DNA of 64,000 nt from Pseudomonadota bacterium (GTDB lineage Bacteria > Pseudomonadota > Alphaproteobacteria > Dongiales > Dongiaceae), in the NCBI GenBank assembly GCA_021792365.1, contig JAJYUT010000003.1, positions 62,001 through 126,000 on the forward strand, written 5' to 3'. Both the position numbers and the translations under genes were made by a program. Each line of letters opens with the position of its first letter. The first letter of the stretch is position 1. The notes beneath the pieces are model-generated. The model was not told where the DNA came from. It did no database searches and saw only the letters and a program-made list of their open reading frames with translations. This document shows, in pieces, positions 16,462 to 25,222 of the stretch.

Positions 16462-19399
16462 GGAGGCGCTTCCCTTCGGGATCGAGGAAGTGCGGTGCCA
16501 CGACCTTCACCAGCGTCCTGCGCCCGCGGATTGGATCGTCCGCCAGCAAGGTGCGCCCTTCCCAATCGGCGAGGCCGCCTTTGACAAAACCGAGGCCGAT
16601 CCACTGGCCGAGCGACGGACTCTCGGTTACGGAGGTGACCCAGCCGAGCCCGTGGCCGCTCTCGTCACCCGCCGCACACAGGATCGATCCGCCCTTGAAG
16701 GTCTCGCCGGTCGTGACAGGCATCAGGCCGACGATCTGTGCCCTGTCCTTGCGCTGGAGGTCGGGGCGCATGCGCAGCGCGCTGCCGATGAAGGGCTTCT
16801 TGGTCGAAGCCAGGCGGCCGAGCCCGAGATCGTCCAGGGTCGCGCGACCATCGAGCTCCGGCCCGCCCACGTGGCCCTTCTCGACGCGGAGCGCACCCAG
16901 GGCCTCCAATCCGTACGTGCCGCCACCGCGCGATTTCGCGCCTTCCAGAAGCACGCGCCATAACGCTTGCCCGTAATCCGCCGGCACATAGATCTCGTAG
17001 GCTAACTCCCCGGAGAAGCTGATGCGCGCGATGCGGCAATGAACGCCGTCGAACGATCCCTCCCGCACACCCATGAAGGAAAACGCCTCGTTGGTGAAGT
17101 CCACGTCCTTCACGAGCGCCTGCAGCAGGTCGCGTGCCAACGGACCGGCGACCGAAGCGCCGGCCCATTGATCGGTGACGGAGGTCACGGCGACGCGCAG
17201 GTCCGGCCAGCGCGTCTCCAGCAATTCTTCCAGCCACGCCATCACCTTGCCGGCATTGGCGGTGGTGGTCGTCATGAAATACTCATGCTCGCCGATGCGC
17301 CACGACGTGCCGTCATCCATCACGATGCCGTCGTCGCGCAGCATGACGCCATAGCGCGCCCTGCCGACCGTCAGCGACTTGAAGGCGTTCACGTAGACGC
17401 GATCGAGCAGCTCGCCAGCATCAGGCCCCTGCACCGCGATCTTGCCCAAGGTCGAGACATCGCAGATGCCGACCGCTTCGCGCACGAGGCGCATCTCGCG
17501 CAGATAGGATTCGTCGACAGTCTCTTCACCTTGCGGATAGAACCAGGGGCGCAGCCACAATCCCGTTTCCAGCATGCGCGCGCCCTGCGCGACTAGCGCG
17601 TCATGCATCGGCGATCGGCGAGTCGGCAGCAAATGCTGGTCCCGCTCCGCGCCCGCCAGCGCGCCGATCGACACCGGCACGAAGGGCGGACGGAAGGTCG
17701 TGGTGCCGATGGCGTCGAGGGGCTTGGCGCGCGCCTCGGCGATCACGGCCAGCGCGTTGACAGCGGAGGTGCGGCCCTGGTCCGTCGCCATGCCGAGCGT
17801 GGTGTAGCGCTTCAGAAGCTCCGGCGCGTCATAGCCTTCGGCGCAGGCCTGGCGCACGTCGTCGAGCGTCACGTCGTTCTGCAGATCGACAAAGGCCTTG
17901 CCCTTGATGCCGCCGAAGACCCAGGGGCGGATGGGCGCCTCCCATCCACCTGGACCGGGAAACTCCTCATCCGGCGCCCTGCGTCCGAGCGCCCGCGCCG
18001 CTTCCGCGCCCGCCGCCCGACCGGAGCGCGCGCAGTCTTCCGAGCGCCAGGTTCCGGCAGCCGCCCCCGCGCAGCGGATCGGCTCGCCCGTCGCGCCCGG
18101 CAGGAAAGCGGCAAGCGTCTCGTTCCAGATCGGTTTCACGCCGCGCTGGCTCAAGAGGTGCTGCGTCGGCGACCAACCACCCGACATGCCGACAGCGTCG
18201 CATTGTATCGTCTCGACCCCACCCCCGTCCGCCGTGCCGATCTCGACAGCGCGCGCGCAGCGGCCGATCGTCCGCAGAGGCACGCACGCCAGACGCAATT
18301 CTACGCCAGCCTCTTTGGACTTGTGCAGAAGCGATGCCGGAAGATTTTCACGCGCATCGATCAAGGTGGTCGCGATCCCGGCGCGCGCCAGATCGTGCGC
18401 GGCTGCATAGGCGGAATCGTTGTTGGTCGCGATGAGCACACGCCTGCCCGCCGCCACGGCCCACCGGTTCGCATAGGCGCGCAACGCCGAGGCCAGCATC
18501 ACGCCCGGCCGATCATTGTTTCCGAAGACCAGCGGCCGCTCGAGCGCGCCGGCAGCGATCACGATGCGCTTGGCGCGCACGACCCAGAAGCGCTCGCGCG
18601 CCGAAGCCCCGGGCTGCAGCCGCTCGACCAGACCGGCAACCCCGTTGTCGTATAGGCCGAATGCCGTGGTGTGGCCGAGGATGCGCACGTTGGGTGCCGC
18701 GCGGAGGCTGCGCTCACGCGCGGACAGCCAGTCCCGCGCATCTGTGTCCTCGATCGGTTGACTCTCGTGCAGCAGAGCGCCGCCCAGCAGGAAGTCGCGC
18801 TCGGCCAGGAAGACATCCAGGCCGGCTTCCGCCGCGACCCGCGCCGCCTCGATTCCGGCAGGACCTGCACCGATCACAAGTACGTCGCAGAAGGCTTCGC
18901 GGCTCTCATAGTGATCGGGGTCCGGCTCGCGCGAGGCGACGCCCAGCCCGGCGGCGCGCCGGATGAAATGCTCGTAGAACAGCCAGCTCTTGGGGCGCTT
19001 TCCCGGCCCCATGAAGGTCTTGTAGTAGAAGCCGGCGCTGAACAGCCTGGCGAAGAGCTGGTTGATTGCACCCAGATCGAAACGCAGGCTCGGCCAGCAG
19101 TGCTGGCTGTAGGCGTCGAGCCCGTCCACCAGCTCCTCGGTCGAAGCGAGGGTATTCGGAGTCGTATGCGCGCCCTTGCCGACCGTCACCAGGGCCGAGG
19201 CTTCCTCGACTCCCGCGCCCATGATTCCTCGCGGGCGGTGATATTTGAAGCTCCGCGCGACCAAGCGTTGCCCACTGGCCAGCAAAGCAGACGCCAGGGT
19301 ATCGCCGGTGAAGCCCCGCAGCATCCGCCCATCGAATGAGAAGCTGAGAGGCTTGCCGCGGTCGATCGCGCCGCCGCTCTTGAGTCGAAAGCCGGTCAT
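16454..19399 (-). CDS. soxA: Sarcosine oxidase alpha subunit
   Basis: A 981-residue protein. The N-terminal part has the SoxA opening GFTGDTLASALLASG and a pyridine-nucleotide domain (VLVIGAGPAGIEAARVAAEAG); the last 380 residues are a GcvT-like tetrahydrofolate-binding domain (GICDVSTLGKIAVQGPDAGE). The complex oxidises sarcosine to glycine and H2O2, and transfers the methyl carbon to THF. ATG 19399 overlaps the soxD stop (ATGA); a longer in-frame extension to 19492 reads only into soxD. Order on the minus strand is soxB-soxD-soxA-soxG, the standard operon. Confidence 0.93.
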   Translation of the reverse strand: MTGFRLKSGGAIDRGKPLSFSFDGRMLRGFTGDTLASALLASGQRLVARSFKYHRPRGIMGAGVEEASALVTVGKGAHTTPNTLASTEELVDGLDAYSQHCWPSLRFDLGAINQLFARLFSAGFYYKTFMGPGKRPKSWLFYEHFIRRAAGLGVASREPDPDHYESREAFCDVLVIGAGPAGIEAARVAAEAGLDVFLAERDFLLGGALLHESQPIEDTDARDWLSARERSLRAAPNVRILGHTTAFGLYDNGVAGLVERLQPGASARERFWVVRAKRIVIAAGALERPLVFGNNDRPGVMLASALRAYANRWAVAAGRRVLIATNNDSAYAAAHDLARAGIATTLIDARENLPASLLHKSKEAGVELRLACVPLRTIGRCARAVEIGTADGGGVETIQCDAVGMSGGWSPTQHLLSQRGVKPIWNETLAAFLPGATGEPIRCAGAAAGTWRSEDCARSGRAAGAEAARALGRRAPDEEFPGPGGWEAPIRPWVFGGIKGKAFVDLQNDVTLDDVRQACAEGYDAPELLKRYTTLGMATDQGRTSAVNALAVIAEARAKPLDAIGTTTFRPPFVPVSIGALAGAERDQHLLPTRRSPMHDALVAQGARMLETGLWLRPWFYPQGEETVDESYLREMRLVREAVGICDVSTLGKIAVQGPDAGELLDRVYVNAFKSLTVGRARYGVMLRDDGIVMDDGTSWRIGEHEYFMTTTTANAGKVMAWLEELLETRWPDLRVAVTSVTDQWAGASVAGPLARDLLQALVKDVDFTNEAFSFMGVREGSFDGVHCRIARISFSGELAYEIYVPADYGQALWRVLLEGAKSRGGGTYGLEALGALRVEKGHVGGPELDGRATLDDLGLGRLASTKKPFIGSALRMRPDLQRKDRAQIVGLMPVTTGETFKGGSILCAAGDESGHGLGWVTSVTESPSLGQWIGLGFVKGGLADWEGRTLLADDPIRGRRTLVKVVAPHFLDPEGKRLHG

Positions 19400-19671
19400 T
19401 TTATGAGCTCGGAAAGAACGGCGCGAGACGGCTCGACGCGCGTGATTGCGTGAGTCACGGTATCGCGTTCCACGATCAGCCACAGGCGGCAACCATCGCT
19501 GTGCTGCCAGCGCTCGCGATGCGGTCCTTTCGGATTGGACCGCACATAGACCGCCTCGAACCAGGCCTCTGTCGGTGCATCCAGCGCCGGGTAGGTCACG
19601 GTCGCATCGCCACCATAGGTGAATTCGCTATGGTCGCGTTCGCCGCAGAAGGGACAATTGATGCGCAGCAT
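19396..19671 (-). CDS. soxD: Sarcosine oxidase delta subunit
   Basis: A 91-residue zinc-binding subunit. Candidate zinc ligands are Cys6 and Cys9 (NCPFCGERD), His57 and Cys61 (WQHSDGCRLW). The sequence FTYGGDATVTYP and the ending match SoxD of heterotetrameric sarcosine oxidases. Its ATG directly follows the soxB stop with no gap. Confidence 0.92.
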   Translation of the reverse strand: MLRINCPFCGERDHSEFTYGGDATVTYPALDAPTEAWFEAVYVRSNPKGPHRERWQHSDGCRLWLIVERDTVTHAITRVEPSRAVLSELIK

Positions 19672-20928
19672 TCAGTGCAGCCTGGGCGTGGGGCCGGAGC
19701 CGGCCTCGTCGATGGTCGCACCGCGCGCGAAGCGGTCGAGCGAGAACGGCACCGAGAGCGGATCCGGCTGATCGCGCGCCATCAGGTGCGCAAAGCACCA
19801 GCCCGAGGCCGGCGTCGCCTTGAACCCGCCATAGCACCAGCCGCCATTGAGATAGAGACCGTCGACCGGCGTCTTCGAGATGATGTGCGAGCCGTCCATG
19901 GTCATGTCCATCACGCCCGCCCAATGCCGCAGCAGGCGCACGCGCCCGAGACACGGCATCAGTGAGACCGCGAGGGCGGCGACGTCGCGCACCACCGGCA
20001 GGTTCCCGCGCTGCGCGTAGGAATTGTACATATCGAGGTCGCCGCCGAAGACCATGCCGCCCTTGTCGGACTGGCTGATGTAGAAGTGGCCGTGCCCGCC
20101 GAAGCCGATCACGTAATCGAGCAGCGGCTTCAATGGCTCGGAAACGAAGGCCTGCAGCAGGTGGCTCTCGATCGGCAGGCACAGTCCCGCCATCTCACCC
20201 AGGCGCGAGGTATGACCGGCGACCGCGATCCCCGTCTTCGCCGCCATGATCCGGCCGCGGCTGGTCTCGACGCCGGCGATGCGCCCGCCTTCGCGCACGA
20301 AGCCGGTCACTTCGCAATTCTGGATGATGTCGACGCCAAGCTCCGACGCGGCGCGGGCATAGCCCCACACCACGGCATCGTGGCGCGCCGTGCCCGCGGT
20401 CGGCTGCATCAGACCGCCCCAGATCGGAAAGCGCGCACCCGGACTGTAATCGAGATGCGGCACCAGTTCCTGCATCGCCGCGCGATCCAGCAGTCGCGCC
20501 GCGATCCCGTGGCGGCGCATGATGTTGCCGCGCCGCGCTGCCGAATCCAGCGCATCGGGGGAATGCAGCAACAGGATCTGCCCGCGCGGAGAGAACATCA
20601 CGTTAAAGTTCAGCTCGTGTGAAAGGGTGTTCCAGAGCCTGAGAGAGAAATCATAGAACTCGGTCGCGCCCGGCAGCATGTAGTTGGAGCGTACGATCGT
20701 GGTGTTGCGCCCGGCATTGCCGGAGCCGATATAGCCCTTCTCCAGCACGGCCACGTCCCGGATGCCGAATTCCTTGGCGAGGTAGTAGGCCGTCGCCAGC
20801 CCGTGTCCGCCGCCGCCGACAATGATCACCTGGTAGCGCTCTTTCGGCGCAGGATCGCGCCAGGCACGCGACCAAGGCTGGCCGGTGACGGCATGCTTCA
20901 GGAGAGCGAGCGCGGAATAGCGCGTCAT
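19672..20928 (-). CDS. soxB: Sarcosine oxidase beta subunit
   Basis: A 418-residue FAD-dependent amine oxidase (DAO family). The ADP-binding fold is VIIVGGGGHGLATAYYLA (about residues 34-51), then VLEKGYIGSGNAGRNTTIVRSNY, typical of SoxB. The C-terminal FAD loop is LYLNGGWCYGGFKATPASGW. It carries the sarcosine oxidation site, and in known enzymes also a covalent FMN. It is the first gene of the sox operon and is divergent from the aldehyde dehydrogenase gene across 176 bp. Confidence 0.93.
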   Translation of the reverse strand: MTRYSALALLKHAVTGQPWSRAWRDPAPKERYQVIIVGGGGHGLATAYYLAKEFGIRDVAVLEKGYIGSGNAGRNTTIVRSNYMLPGATEFYDFSLRLWNTLSHELNFNVMFSPRGQILLLHSPDALDSAARRGNIMRRHGIAARLLDRAAMQELVPHLDYSPGARFPIWGGLMQPTAGTARHDAVVWGYARAASELGVDIIQNCEVTGFVREGGRIAGVETSRGRIMAAKTGIAVAGHTSRLGEMAGLCLPIESHLLQAFVSEPLKPLLDYVIGFGGHGHFYISQSDKGGMVFGGDLDMYNSYAQRGNLPVVRDVAALAVSLMPCLGRVRLLRHWAGVMDMTMDGSHIISKTPVDGLYLNGGWCYGGFKATPASGWCFAHLMARDQPDPLSVPFSLDRFARGATIDEAGSGPTPRLH

Positions 20929-21039
20929 GGAGTCTTATTCTACGGCGAGTTCGATGCCGCCTTTCATTACACTTCGGCCGCGGAAAAAGCAGCTAAAGGA
21001 ATGGCGCCGGATAGTGGAATCTTCTGCGACCGGCCGCCA

Positions 21040-21052
21040 CTTTGGACCAAAG
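21040..21052. promoter_or_regulatory. Perfect 13-bp inverted repeat (CTTTGG-A-CCAAAG) between soxB and the dehydrogenase operon
   Basis: Six-base arms around one base, in the 176-bp divergent region, 52 bp before the dehydrogenase ATG (21105) and 111 bp before the soxB ATG (20928). It could be an operator shared by both operons, for example for DoeX. No copy of the TGTATACA motif was seen in this region. Confidence 0.35.
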
Positions 21053-21104
21053 CGAGCCGCGTCGCGCCCTATCCTGTCTGTATTGCCACGCCAGGGAGGA
21101 AGGC

Positions 21105-22598
21105 ATGCAAAGCTCCGCCACCAGCCGGCACAGACGCTCCGAAGGATTGGAGCTGCTCACCGATTCCCGTCTGCTGAAGGAGTTCGCCTATATCGACGGC
21201 GGCTGGCGGTCCAGCGCTTCCGGGCGTTTCATCTCGGTCACCGATCCCGGAAATGGCGAGTGGATCGGGCATGTCCCGGCCCTGACCGCAGACGAGAGCT
21301 ACCAGGCGATTGCCGCGGCGGAGCGCGCCTTCCCCGCCTGGTCCGGACTGTTGCCGCAGCAACGGGCCCAGATCCTGCGCCGGTGGTTCGAGGCGATCGT
21401 CGCGAACCGGGAGGATCTCGCCGTGCTCATGACGCTCGAGCAGGGCAAGCCGCTGTCGGAAGCGCGCGGAGAGATCGACTACGCAGCGTCCTTCATCGAA
21501 TTCTATGCGGAGGAAGCAAAGCGCACGAACATCGAGTCCGTGACGTCGCATCTGCCCGGCGCGCAAATGAGTGTGCGGCGCCAGCCGATGGGCGTCGCCG
21601 CCCTCGTGACGCCCTGGAATTTCCCCTCTGCCATGATCACGCGCAAGGCCGCGGCGGCCCTGGCGGCCGGCTGCACCACGGTGATTCATCCTTCTCACCA
21701 GACGCCCTTTTCGGCCCTGGCCTTGGCGGAGCTGGCCGATCGCGCTGGGCTCCCCGCCGGCATCTTCAATGTCGTGACCGGCGAGGCGGCAGAAGTGGTC
21801 GCGCCGATGACGGAATCCTCCACCGTGCGCGTGCTCTCCTTCACCGGTTCGACGGAGGTGGGCCGCCTGCTCTATCGCCAGTGCGCCGTGACCATCAAAA
21901 CGCTGGTGCTGGAACTTGGCGGTCATGCACCGTTCCTGGTGTTTGCCGATGCCGATCTCGACCGCGCGGTCGAGTGCGCCGTCAGCGCCAAGTTCGCGAC
22001 CTCCGGCCAGGATTGCCTGGCGGCCAACCGCATGCTCATCGAGCGGCCGGTCTATGACGCTTTCGCCGCGCGTTTCGCCGAGCGCGTGCGTGGCCTGACG
22101 GTCGGGCATGGCCTCTCCGATCCCGCCATCGGCCCGCTAATGAACGAGGCGGCAATGCGCAAGCAGGAAGAGCACGTGGCCGATGCCCTTAACCGCGGGG
22201 CCCGGCTGGTCGTCGGCGGCAAGCGGCACCAGGCCGGTCCGCTGTTCTTCCAGCCCACGCTGCTCGCCGACGTGCCGCCCGCCGCGTTGATCTTCCGCGA
22301 GGAGACGTTCGGGCCGGTGGCCGCCCTGGCGCCGTTCGATGACGAGGCGGAAGCTCTCGACCGCGCCAACGACACAGAGTATGGGCTGGTCGCCTATCTT
22401 CACACGCGCGATACGGGTCGCATCGCGCGCCTGACAACGGGGCTGCAATACGGCATGGTGGCGATCAATCGTACCAAGATCACCGGCGCGCCGATTCCCT
22501 TTGGTGGCGTCAAGCAATCGGGGCTCGGGCGCGAAGGATCGCGGCTGGGCATGGAAGCCTTCATGGATGTCAAATATGTGTGCCAGGATGCAGCGTGA
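21105..22598 (+). CDS. doeC: Aldehyde dehydrogenase, probable aspartate-semialdehyde dehydrogenase of ectoine degradation
   Basis: A 497-residue ALDH. The catalytic residues are present: Asn172 (TPWNFP), Glu270 (LELGGHAP) and Cys304 (SGQDCLAANR). It looks like succinate-semialdehyde dehydrogenases; in this context it should oxidise L-aspartate-beta-semialdehyde to aspartate, the DoeC (Ssd) step. The cofactor motif that usually reads K-P-x-E is IHPSHQT here (His195, His198), an uncommon change at the NAD(P) ribose-binding lysine. ATG 21105 has GGGAGGAAGG at good spacing. It is followed 9 bp later by the M24 hydrolase. Confidence 0.75.
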   Translation: MQSSATSRHRRSEGLELLTDSRLLKEFAYIDGGWRSSASGRFISVTDPGNGEWIGHVPALTADESYQAIAAAERAFPAWSGLLPQQRAQILRRWFEAIVANREDLAVLMTLEQGKPLSEARGEIDYAASFIEFYAEEAKRTNIESVTSHLPGAQMSVRRQPMGVAALVTPWNFPSAMITRKAAAALAAGCTTVIHPSHQTPFSALALAELADRAGLPAGIFNVVTGEAAEVVAPMTESSTVRVLSFTGSTEVGRLLYRQCAVTIKTLVLELGGHAPFLVFADADLDRAVECAVSAKFATSGQDCLAANRMLIERPVYDAFAARFAERVRGLTVGHGLSDPAIGPLMNEAAMRKQEEHVADALNRGARLVVGGKRHQAGPLFFQPTLLADVPPAALIFREETFGPVAALAPFDDEAEALDRANDTEYGLVAYLHTRDTGRIARLTTGLQYGMVAINRTKITGAPIPFGGVKQSGLGREGSRLGMEAFMDVKYVCQDAA

Positions 22599-22607
22599 GC
22601 GCGCGCG

Positions 22608-23759
22608 ATGATGTACGATAACCCATTCTCTGAAGCAGAGGTCACGCGCCGTCTTGCGGCGTTCCGCGCAAAGCTGGCGGAGAGCGGCCTCGACGGCGCG
22701 GTCGTTGCCGCGCCGGAGAACGTGTTCTATCTGACCGGCCTCGACCACTGGGGCTATTTCGCGCCGCATCTGCTGATCGTGCCGCTCACCGGAAACCCGG
22801 TGCTGATCACGCGCGCGATGGAGCGCGTCTCGGTCGAGAAGCAGGTGAAGACGGCCGAGTTTCGCGGCCACAGCGACAGCGAAACCGCCGCAGCCATGGC
22901 TGCGCGCGTCCTGCGCGATCTGAAGCTCACAGGGCGGCGGCTCGGTTTGGAGTTCTGGACGGCAGGGTTGAGCCATGGCCTGGCTTTGTCGTTGCAGAGT
23001 CAGGCGGAGGCACAGTGGCGGGACATTTCCGGGCTGATCGATGATCTCCGCCTGGTCAAGAGCGCGGAGGAACAGACGCTGATGCGCCGCGCCGCGGCCG
23101 TAACGGACGCTGCCGCCGGCGCCGCGATCGACGCAATTGCGGACGGCGTGCCGGAAACCGAGGTTGCCGCGGCCTGCATCGCCGCGATGACCCGGGCTGG
23201 CGGCGCACCGCCGGCCTTTGGCCCTTTCATCCGGCCGGGAAGCCGGTTGGGCGAGGAGCACGCAACCTGGGGCGACCGGCGTTACAAATCGGGCGAGCCG
23301 GTGTTCCTTGAATTATCCGGCTGCGTTGCCCGCTACCACGCGCCGCTCGGGCGGATGGTCCATATCGGTGCGATTCCGGATGCGGACGCCAGGATGGCGG
23401 AGACGACGCGGCAGGCATTCGACGCGGTGCTGACGGCGTTGCAGCCCGGCAACCGTGCGCGCGACGTCTATGCTGCCTGGCAACGGGTGGTCGACGCAGC
23501 GGGCCTGGCGCACTATCGTCGGCACCATTGCGGCTATTGTGTCGGGATCGGCCTGTCGCCGTCCTGGACCGGCGGCAACAAGGTCGTCGGCCTGCGCCAC
23601 GATTCCGACCTGGAGATCCGGGAGGGCATGTCGTTCCACATCCTCTCCTGGCTCATGGGAACGGGACGCGGCGACTATTTCGTTTCCAATGCGGTGCTGC
23701 TGGGCGCCCAAGGACCGGAGGTCCTCACCCAAACGCCCACCGGACCGATTGTCAGATAG
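22608..23759 (+). CDS. Second DoeA-like M24-fold hydrolase
   Basis: A 383-residue pita-bread-fold protein paralogous to the ectoine hydrolase. The N-terminal domain has APENVFYLTGLDHWGYFAPH; the catalytic domain has VFLELSGCVARYHAPLGRM and GYCVGIGLSPSWTGGNKVV. As in doeA, the Asp metal ligands of M24 peptidases are missing and GYxVGxxxxPxW is kept. This suggests a metal-independent C-N hydrolase rather than a peptidase. It sits between the dehydrogenase and transaminase genes. The substrate could be hydroxyectoine, another cyclic amidine or a creatine-like compound; none is shown. Two adjacent ATGs start the frame. Confidence 0.8.
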   Translation: MMYDNPFSEAEVTRRLAAFRAKLAESGLDGAVVAAPENVFYLTGLDHWGYFAPHLLIVPLTGNPVLITRAMERVSVEKQVKTAEFRGHSDSETAAAMAARVLRDLKLTGRRLGLEFWTAGLSHGLALSLQSQAEAQWRDISGLIDDLRLVKSAEEQTLMRRAAAVTDAAAGAAIDAIADGVPETEVAAACIAAMTRAGGAPPAFGPFIRPGSRLGEEHATWGDRRYKSGEPVFLELSGCVARYHAPLGRMVHIGAIPDADARMAETTRQAFDAVLTALQPGNRARDVYAAWQRVVDAAGLAHYRRHHCGYCVGIGLSPSWTGGNKVVGLRHDSDLEIREGMSFHILSWLMGTGRGDYFVSNAVLLGAQGPEVLTQTPTGPIVR

Positions 23760-23769
23760 GAGTCATGCC

Positions 23770-25149
23770 ATGTTGCGCAACGACCAGCTCGACCAGTGGG
23801 ATCGCAATCACTTCTTTCATCCGTCGACCCATCTGGGCCAGTTTGCGCGCGGCGAAATGCCGAACCGCATCGTGACCGGTGGTGAAGGCGTCTATATCCA
23901 CGACCGGGACGGAACCAGGCTGCTCGATGCGTTCGCCGGCCTCTATTGCGTCAATGTCGGCTATGGCCGGCCGGAGATCGCGGAGGCGATCGCGAAACAG
24001 GCGCGCGAGCTCGCGTATTATCACGCCTATGTCGGCCACGGCACAGAGGCGGCGATCACGCTGGCGCGGATGGTGCTGGAGCGCGCGCCGAAGACCATGT
24101 CGAAGGTCTATTTCGGCCTGTCTGGCTCCGACGCGAACGAGACCAACATCAAGCTCGTCTGGTACTACAACAACATCCTCGGGCGGCCCGGGAAAAAGAC
24201 CATCATCTCGCGCTGGCGCGGCTATCACGGCTCCGGCCTGATGACCGGGTCGCTGACCGGCCTCGAGCTGTTCCACAAGAAGTTCGATCTTCCGCTGGAT
24301 CAGGTGACGCATACGGAAGCGCCGTACTATTTCCGCCGTACGGATGCGTCGATGTCCGAAGAGGAATTCTCGGCCCATTGTGCGACCAAGCTGGAGGAGA
24401 TGATCCTGACGGAAGGGCCGGACACGATCGCGGCCTTCATCGGCGAGCCGGTGCTCGGAACCGGCGGTATCGTGCCGCCGCCGAAGGGCTATTGGGCCGC
24501 CATCCAGCCGGTTCTTCGCAAATACGACGTCCTGCTCATCGCCGATGAAGTGGTGACGGGCTTCGGCCGATTGGGCTCCATGTTCGGCTCGGATCATTAC
24601 GGGATCGAGCCAGACATCATCACCATTGCCAAGGGCCTCACCTCTGCTTACGCACCCCTTTCCGGCTCGATCATCTCCGAGAAGGTGTGGAAGGTGCTGG
24701 AGCGCGGCACCGACGAGTTCGGCGCGATCGGCCATGGCTGGACCTATTCCGCCCATCCGATCGGCGCGGCGGCGGGCGTTGCCAACCTGAAGCTGATCGA
24801 CGAGCTCGGCCTGGTGGACAATGCGCGCACCGTCGGCAGCTATTTCCTCAACACCATGCGCGAGGCGCTGGCGCGCCAGCCGATCGTCGGCGAGGTCCGT
24901 GGCGAGGGGCTGCTCTGCGCGGTCGAGCTGGTGGAGGACCAGGAGAAGCGACGCTTCTTCGATCCGGCCAAGAAAGTGGGCCCGCAGGCGGCCGCCGCCC
25001 TGCTGAAGCGTGGCGTGATCGCCCGCGCGATGCCGCAGGGCGACATCCTCGGCTATGCGCCGCCGCTCTGCCTCACGCGGCAGGAGGCCGATACGATCGT
25101 CATGGCGACCCGCGACGCGATCGAAGAGGTGTCGAAATCCGTCCGCTGA
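23770..25149 (+). CDS. doeD: Class III aminotransferase, probable diaminobutyrate transaminase of ectoine degradation
   Basis: A 459-residue class III PLP aminotransferase. Asp259 (LLIADEVVTGFGR) contacts the pyridine nitrogen and Lys288 (TIAKGLTSAY) forms the Schiff base; GSDANETNIKL binds the phosphate. In ectoine clusters the equivalent gene (doeD/atf) moves the amino group of L-2,4-diaminobutyrate, giving aspartate semialdehyde. ATG 23770 is chosen (GGAG 9 bp upstream); a much longer open frame to 23455 only overlaps the previous gene. It is the last gene of the rightward part and ends 22 bp before the terminator. Confidence 0.8.
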   Translation: MLRNDQLDQWDRNHFFHPSTHLGQFARGEMPNRIVTGGEGVYIHDRDGTRLLDAFAGLYCVNVGYGRPEIAEAIAKQARELAYYHAYVGHGTEAAITLARMVLERAPKTMSKVYFGLSGSDANETNIKLVWYYNNILGRPGKKTIISRWRGYHGSGLMTGSLTGLELFHKKFDLPLDQVTHTEAPYYFRRTDASMSEEEFSAHCATKLEEMILTEGPDTIAAFIGEPVLGTGGIVPPPKGYWAAIQPVLRKYDVLLIADEVVTGFGRLGSMFGSDHYGIEPDIITIAKGLTSAYAPLSGSIISEKVWKVLERGTDEFGAIGHGWTYSAHPIGAAAGVANLKLIDELGLVDNARTVGSYFLNTMREALARQPIVGEVRGEGLLCAVELVEDQEKRRFFDPAKKVGPQAAAALLKRGVIARAMPQGDILGYAPPLCLTRQEADTIVMATRDAIEEVSKSVR

Positions 25150-25170
25150 GGCGCCGACGCGGGCAAAATG

Positions 25171-25200
25171 AAAGGGCGGAGCCCTAGCGCTCCGCCCTTT
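25171..25200. terminator. Strong bidirectional hairpin between convergent operons
   Basis: A perfect 12-bp stem (25171-25182 with 25189-25200; arms AAAGGGCGGAGC and GCTCCGCCCTTT) with a 6-base loop. The arms begin with AAA and end with TTT. It sits between the doeD stop and the stop of the minus-strand binding-protein gene, so it can serve both directions. Confidence 0.85.
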
Positions 25201-25222
25201 GAATTTCAGCCTCTAGCCCGAC

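Noticed and set aside
22608-23759. Calling the second M24 protein a creatinase
   Set aside because: Tempting because sarcosine oxidase is close, but its C-terminal signature is DoeA-like and not that of known creatinases; left as substrate unknown.
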